This document shows, one piece after another, positions 59,102 through 64,000 of a DNA stretch of 64,000 bases (the stretch's first letter is position 1; every line of letters begins with the position of its first letter). The stretch is from Desulfovibrio sp. Its GTDB lineage: Bacteria > Bacillota > Dethiobacteria > DTU022. A program made the position numbers and the translations under genes. Under the pieces are notes generated by a model. It was given only the letters and a program-made list of their open reading frames with translations. It ran no database searches and was not told where the DNA came from. Location: NCBI GenBank assembly GCA_020060545.1, contig JAGUZX010000134.1:45025-109024 (forward strand), read 5' to 3'.

Positions 59102-59151
59102 AGGATCCCTCCTGGGCCGTAAAGTGAAAATGAACCTCCGCTGCCAAGAAG

Positions 59152-59180
59152 AGTATATGCCACCGCTCCGGCTGTGTCAA
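59152..59180 (-). promoter_or_regulatory. SigmaA-like promoter for purM
   Basis: Minus strand TTGACA-17 nt-TATACT, about 50 nt upstream of purM. Confidence 0.75.
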
Positions 59181-59336
59181 TTTCCCTTTGCCCCCCGCAT
59201 AATAGCGCCAGATGGGGACACGCTTGGCTTGAAAAACATTTGCCGTAATATCCAGCCAAATGCCGGCCTTGCGCCGATGGTCGGCGGCGCATGGCCGGCC
59301 ACTCATATTCAGCCATGACTTCGACGGGCCAAGCGA

Positions 59337-59369
59337 CGGGCGCCCGGATTCTCGCGGGCGCCCGTTTTT
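59337..59369 (+). terminator. Intrinsic-terminator-like hairpin facing the + strand
   Basis: cgggcgcccg-gattctcg-cgggcgcccg-ttttt. Confidence 0.6.
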
Positions 59370-59390
59370 GCACAACGTAATCCGGCACTT

Positions 59391-59435
59391 TATGAACTTT
59401 TCAGTTCATTCGGTGCCTGGCACCAAATGAACTTT
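59391..59435. repeat. GTTCAT/GGTGCC REP abutting the hppA stop codon
   Basis: tatgaacttttcagttcattcggtgcctggcaccaaatgaacttt. Confidence 0.88.
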
Positions 59436-61432
59436 TAGAAGAAGAGGGGGGCGAAGACGAGGGCGACGATGCTCATGAGCTTGATCAGGATGTTCATCGA
59501 GGGGCCAGCGGTGTCCTTGAAGGGGTCGCCGACGGTGTCGCCCACCACCGCCGCCTTGTGCGGTTCGCCGCCTTTGCCGCCGTACTCGCCCGATTCGATG
59601 AATTTCTTCGCATTGTCCCAGGCCCCGCCGGCGTTAGCCATGTTGATCGCCTGGAGCACTCCGGTGATCAGGGCGCCGGCCAGGAGGCCGCCCAGCGCCG
59701 CCCGGCCGAGGAAAGGAGTAAGCCCCACCGCCAGGGGCACCACGACCGCCATCAGCCCGGGCACAATCATCTCTTTCAGGGCGGCCCGGGTACTGATATC
59801 AACGCAGCGGGCGTACTCGGGGCGCGCTTTCCCCTCCATTAACCCGGGGATCTCCTTGAACTGGCGCCGGATCTCCTCAATCAAGTGGAAGGCGGCGTTG
59901 CCCACAGCTTCCATGGTCCGCGAGGTAAAGAAGAAAGTGAGCATCCCGCCGATCAGCAGGCCGGCGATGACCCTGGGATCGGCGATGTCGATTACTTCCA
60001 ATTTTGCGACCTGGGCATACGCGGTAAAGAGCGCCAGCGCCGTCAGCGCCGCCGAACCGATGGCGAAGCCCTTGCCAATCGCGGCGGTGGTATTGCCCAG
60101 TGAATCCAGTTCGTCGGTTATTTTACGAACGCCCTTCTCCAGCCCCGCCATCTCAGCGATGCCGCCGGCGTTGTCGGCCACGGGGCCGTAAGCGTCGACG
60201 GCCACGGTCATCCCCACGGTCGAGAGCATCCCCACGGCGGCAAGGGCGATCCCGTAGATGCCCCCGCCGTAGAAATAGGAAACCATAATCGCGGCCACGA
60301 TGGCCAGGATCGGCAAAACGGTGCTCTTCATCCCCACGGCGATACCGGCGATAATATTGGTCGCCGGCCCGGTCAGTGAAGCTTTGGCGATCCCCTGCAC
60401 AGGCTTAAAGTGCGCCGAAGTATAGTATTCCGTGATCCGCCCGATCGCCACTCCGGCCAGCAGCCCCGCCACCACCGCGTAGAAGGGGGCTATTTCTCCG
60501 AGCACATAACGCGTCACAAAATAAGAGGCGACCAGCACGACCAGGGCGCTGATCCAGATCCCCCGCTCCAGGACGGCGCCGAGGCGCACCTCTCCTTTCG
60601 CCCGGACAAAAAAGAAGGCGAAAATGGAAGCCAGGATCCCCACCGAAGCCACCAGCAGCGGCAGGATCACTGCTCCGAGCACCAGCCCTCTCGCGCTGTA
60701 AAGCACGACACCCACGGTCATGGCCGCGATCATCGACCCGACGTAAGATTCAAACAGGTCCGCCCCCATGCCGGCCACGTCGCCGACATTGTCGCCCACG
60801 TTGTCGGCGATGACACCGGCGTTGCGCGGGTCGTCTTCGGGGATGCCCGCCTCCACCTTGCCGACCAGGTCGGCCCCCACGTCGGCGGCCTTGGTATAAA
60901 TTCCGCCGCCGACGCGGGCGAAGAGGGCAATCGAGCTGGCCCCGAGAGCGTAACCGTTAATCACCTGGGGGTCAGTGATGAGAATGTATAAAATCCCCAA
61001 ACCCAGCAGCCCCAATCCCGCCACCATCATCCCCATGATCGTCCCGCTGGAAAAGGCCAGCGTCAGGGCCGGGTTGACCCCGGACCGGGCGGCGTTGGCG
61101 GTACGCACATTGGCCCTTGTCGCCACCTTCATCCCCACGTAACCAGCCGTGGCCGAGAAGACCGCCCCCACCACGAAACAGGCCGCGGTAAGGTAGCCGA
61201 TCTTGGGGATCACCGCCAGCACCACGGCCAGCACCACTACGAATACCGCCAGGTAGGTGTACTCGCGGCGCAGGAAGGCCATCGCGCCCTCGTGGATCGC
61301 CGCGGCGATCTCTTTCATCCGGTCGGTGCCCGCGTCGGCCCTGCTCACCCTGCTCCACAGCATCAGGGCAAAAAACAGGCCGAGCAGCGCGGCCAGCGGT
61401 ACCGCATACCTTAACATCTCCAGTGTCACCAT
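59435..61432 (-). CDS. hppA: Membrane-bound ion-translocating pyrophosphatase (K+-dependent type by motif)
   Basis: [71 protein letters not shown]. Confidence 0.95.
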   Translation of the reverse strand: MVTLEMLRYAVPLAALLGLFFALMLWSRVSRADAGTDRMKEIAAAIHEGAMAFLRREYTYLAVFVVVLAVVLAVIPKIGYLTAACFVVGAVFSATAGYVGMKVATRANVRTANAARSGVNPALTLAFSSGTIMGMMVAGLGLLGLGILYILITDPQVINGYALGASSIALFARVGGGIYTKAADVGADLVGKVEAGIPEDDPRNAGVIADNVGDNVGDVAGMGADLFESYVGSMIAAMTVGVVLYSARGLVLGAVILPLLVASVGILASIFAFFFVRAKGEVRLGAVLERGIWISALVVLVASYFVTRYVLGEIAPFYAVVAGLLAGVAIGRITEYYTSAHFKPVQGIAKASLTGPATNIIAGIAVGMKSTVLPILAIVAAIMVSYFYGGGIYGIALAAVGMLSTVGMTVAVDAYGPVADNAGGIAEMAGLEKGVRKITDELDSLGNTTAAIGKGFAIGSAALTALALFTAYAQVAKLEVIDIADPRVIAGLLIGGMLTFFFTSRTMEAVGNAAFHLIEEIRRQFKEIPGLMEGKARPEYARCVDISTRAALKEMIVPGLMAVVVPLAVGLTPFLGRAALGGLLAGALITGVLQAINMANAGGAWDNAKKFIESGEYGGKGGEPHKAAVVGDTVGDPFKDTAGPSMNILIKLMSIVALVFAPLFF

Positions 61433-61530
61433 AGCCGTTCACTCCTCCTTCATCAACAGAAAAAATTACATGAATATTTACTGGATTGGGCTGTCAAATC
61501 CCTTCCCGGCCGAAAAAAATTTTAGATTAG

Positions 61531-61755
61531 GGGGACAGTATCCTTAATTCCTAACAAAAATACATTCAGAAAGCATTTTCTTAAATTCGGGAGCAGTATC
61601 CTTAATGCCCAACACAAAAACCCGCAGTGCGGCGCTATAATCACATTTGTTTGTATTCCCGAATTAAGTATACTGTCCCCTGCATTGAAGTTACCTGAAT
61701 CCCGGAATTAAGTATACTGTCCCCCGAATTAGTAAAATTAAGCATGGTGTCCCCC
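61531..61755. repeat. Cluster of five GGGGACAGTATACTTAATTC half-units in both orientations (third REP-like family)
   Basis: 61531-61550 ggggacagtatccttaattc; 61591-61610 gagcagtatccttaatgccc; 61661-61680 gaattaagtatactgtcccc; 61704-61725 ggaattaagtatactgtccccc; 61734-61755 aaaattaagcatggtgtccccc. Confidence 0.8.
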
Positions 61756-63153
61756 GCATGCCACGGGATAGCGCCCTGTAAAACAGGCCCGGCAAAGCTG
61801 CGCCTCGGGCAGCCCCACCGCCTTGATCGTCCCGGCCAGGCTGAGATAGCCGATCGAATCGGCATGGAGAAACCCGGCGATTTCAGCCGGAGTCCGGCTG
61901 GAGGCCAAAAGTTCGCGGCTGTCCGGGGTGTCGATCCCGTAATAACAGGAAGCGATCACCGGCGGTGAACTGATGCGCAGGTGCACCTCGCGGGCCCCGG
62001 CCCGGCGCATCATCCGGACCAGTTTCAGGCTGGTGGTCCCCCTGACGATGGAGTCGTCCACGATCACCACCCGTTTTCCCTCGACGATTTTCTGCACCGC
62101 GTTAAGCTTCAGGTCCACCCCCTCCTCGCGCATCCGCCGGGTGGGTTGAATGAAGGTCCGGCCGATATAGCGGTTCTTTACCAGCGCCATCTCGTAAGGA
62201 AGCCCCGCCTGCTCGGCAAATCCCGATGCCGCGGCGATGCTGGAGTCGGGCACACCGGTGACAATATCGGCGTCGGCGGGGTGCTCCCGGGCCAGCCGGC
62301 GGCCCAGTTCCCGGCGGGCCAGGTGGACGTTGCGCCCCTGCAGGTTGCTGTCCGGCCGGGCAAAATAAATATACTCGAAGAGGCACAGCGACGTCCCGGC
62401 CCGTTCCAGCACCTGGCGGGAGCGCAGGCCCGCATCGTCTAAAATCACCATCTCCCCGGGAACGACCTCCCGGATAAACCCGGCCCCGATGGCGTCAAAG
62501 GCGCAGGTTTCCGAAGCGAGATAAAAACCGCTGTCCCCCAAGGCGGCCAGCGACAGCGGCCGGAAGCCGTGCCTGTCCCGCAGGCCGACTACCTTGCGCC
62601 CGTCGGTGAGGATAAAAGCGAAGGCACCTTGCAGGCGGGGCGCCACCGCCGCCAGGGCTTCCTCCACCGCCGCGTCGCCCTGCCGGGCGATCAGGTGGGC
62701 CAATAGTTCGCTGTCGGTGCCGGTCTGAAAGATAGCCCCCTGCTCCTCCAGCTCTTCGCGCAGCGCGGCGCCGTTAAGCAGGTGCCCGTTGTGCGCCACC
62801 GCCAGCTCCCCGTGGCGGTAGCGCAGCAGCAGCGGCTGCGCATTCTCCGGATCTTTTCCTTCGCGGCCGTAACCATAGCGGACATGCCCGACCGCCAGGG
62901 AACCGGGCCGGTTGCGCAGCTCCCCCAAATCGGGGAAAACCTCGGCCACCAGCCCGCTGTCCCGCCTCAGCCAGATCCCGCTTCCCGTCTCCCCGCCGCG
63001 GGCGACGGCGATGCCGGCGCTCTCCTGGCCGCGGTGCTGCAGGGCATAGAGGGCGAAGCAGGTCAGGTAGGCGATCGGCGATCCTTCAGCCCAACCGCCG
63101 CAGACACCGCAGGCTTCTTTAATTTCCGCGGGGCGGGCTACTCCATGATGCAA
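61738..63153 (-). CDS. purF: Amidophosphoribosyltransferase; likely TTG start near 63153 (track start 63666 is spurious)
   Basis: CGVCGGWAEGSPIAYLTCFALYALQHRGQESAGIAV; VVIVDDSIVRGTTSLKLVRMMRRAGAREVHLRISSPP. Confidence 0.93.
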   Translation of the reverse strand: MHHGVARPAEIKEACGVCGGWAEGSPIAYLTCFALYALQHRGQESAGIAVARGGETGSGIWLRRDSGLVAEVFPDLGELRNRPGSLAVGHVRYGYGREGKDPENAQPLLLRYRHGELAVAHNGHLLNGAALREELEEQGAIFQTGTDSELLAHLIARQGDAAVEEALAAVAPRLQGAFAFILTDGRKVVGLRDRHGFRPLSLAALGDSGFYLASETCAFDAIGAGFIREVVPGEMVILDDAGLRSRQVLERAGTSLCLFEYIYFARPDSNLQGRNVHLARRELGRRLAREHPADADIVTGVPDSSIAAASGFAEQAGLPYEMALVKNRYIGRTFIQPTRRMREEGVDLKLNAVQKIVEGKRVVIVDDSIVRGTTSLKLVRMMRRAGAREVHLRISSPPVIASCYYGIDTPDSRELLASSRTPAEIAGFLHADSIGYLSLAGTIKAVGLPEAQLCRACFTGRYPVACGGHHA

Positions 63154-64000
63154 GGGATGGCCTCCTCGTAAACTTTTTTCAGCTCCGCCACCGGCAGATC
63201 GATCAGCACGGCGCCGCCGGCCGCGATCTCCAGCCTCTCCCCGTGCACCCGTCCCACCTCCGCCACCGGAACAGCGAACTCGCCAGCCAGCGCGGCCAGC
63301 TCCTCCCGGTGCGCCGGGTCCAGGGAAACCAGAACCCGGGACGGCCCTTCCCCGAACAGCGGCAGCTCCGGGCGCAGGTGCGCCAGCAGCGATACTTTGG
63401 CGCCCAGGCGGCCGGCGATGCAGCTTTCCGCCAGCGCCGCCGCCAGTCCCCCCTCGGAAAGATCGTGGGCCGAGGCCAAAATTCCCGCGCGGATGGCGCG
63501 GCGCAGCAGCCCGTGCAGCCTCTTTTCGAGCGCCAGGTCGATCTCCGCCGGCGCACCGGCTACCCTGCCGCAGCAGGCTTTTAAATACTGGCTCCCGCCC
63601 AGGGAAACTTCGTCCGTCCCCAAAAGCAGCAGCAGGTCCCCCGCCCGGCGAAAAGCGATCGTACATTGCCGCTGCGCCTCTTCCAGCAGGCCCACCGCTC
63701 CCACCACCGGGGTGGGGTAGATCGCCTCCCCCTCGACCTCGTTGTAGAAACTGACATTGCCGCCTACCACCGGCACCTCCAGCGCCCGGCAGGCTTCGGC
63801 CATCCCCTCCACAGCCCTCCGGAACTGCCAGAAGATTTCCGGTCTTTCGGGGTTGCCGAAATTCAGGCAGTCGGTGATCCCAAGCGGCTCCGCTCCCACG
63901 CAGGCCAGGTTGCGCAGCGCCTCGGCCACCGCCAGCATCCCGCCGCGGTAAGGATCGAGGTAGACCTGGCGCCCGTTGCCGTCCACCGTCACCGCCAGCG
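63138..64000 (-). CDS. purL: Phosphoribosylformylglycinamidine synthase PurL, partial (continues past window end)
   Basis: YLDPYRGGMLAVAEALRNLACVGAEPLGITDCLNFGNPERPE; VPVVGGNVSFYNE; AHDLSEGGLAAALAES. Confidence 0.94.
   Translation of the reverse strand, partial: LAVTVDGNGRQVYLDPYRGGMLAVAEALRNLACVGAEPLGITDCLNFGNPERPEIFWQFRRAVEGMAEACRALEVPVVGGNVSFYNEVEGEAIYPTPVVGAVGLLEEAQRQCTIAFRRAGDLLLLLGTDEVSLGGSQYLKACCGRVAGAPAEIDLALEKRLHGLLRRAIRAGILASAHDLSEGGLAAALAESCIAGRLGAKVSLLAHLRPELPLFGEGPSRVLVSLDPAHREELAALAGEFAVPVAEVGRVHGERLEIAAGGAVLIDLPVAELKKVYEEAIPCIME

Noticed and set aside
56110-59435. Recurrent GGTGCCTGGCACC units considered as a CRISPR array
   Set aside because: Units are palindromic, irregularly spaced by whole genes and lack constant-length spacers or cas genes.
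63154-63666. N-terminal extension of PurF in the ORF track
   Set aside because: It overlaps purL in another frame and is low complexity; PurF homology begins near CGVCGG.

Overview
This 64 kb, GC-rich window looks like the chromosome of an anaerobic, spore-former-related Firmicute. Gene content resembles Peptococcaceae/Pelotomaculum (inference only). Most genes lie on the minus strand. In order it contains: (1) the housekeeping block rpsB-tsf-pyrH-frr-uppS-cdsA-dxr-rseP-ispG; (2) an acyl-CoA-dehydratase-type activase next to a 744 aa tandem DUF2229/HgdB-like protein; (3) pfkA-pyk and dnaE, with a YtrH-like sporulation gene nearby; (4) a Lon-family protease and nth; (5) a CaiB CoA-transferase, soluble fumarate-reductase-like subunits, malic enzyme and two-subunit fumarase; (6) a 2-oxoacid:ferredoxin oxidoreductase set with leucine-type dehydrogenase and a sigma54 activator; (7) ligA; (8) methylmalonyl-CoA mutase, meaB, cobO, acyl-CoA dehydrogenases and thiolase; (9) a broken-up pur operon (purL-F ... 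M ... N-H-D) interrupted by hppA, a GNAT-fusion gene and a RAYT transposase. The strongest unexplained signal is small repeated DNA. Two divergent REP-associated tyrosine transposases (RAYTs) are each flanked by their own repeat family and have their own sigmaA-like promoter. At least three REP-like families sit at gene 3' ends and often supply the stop codon and last residues of the host gene. A second class of repeat, degenerate 7-nt-periodic tracts, also tends to sit at stop codons. No rRNA, tRNA or CRISPR array was recognised.
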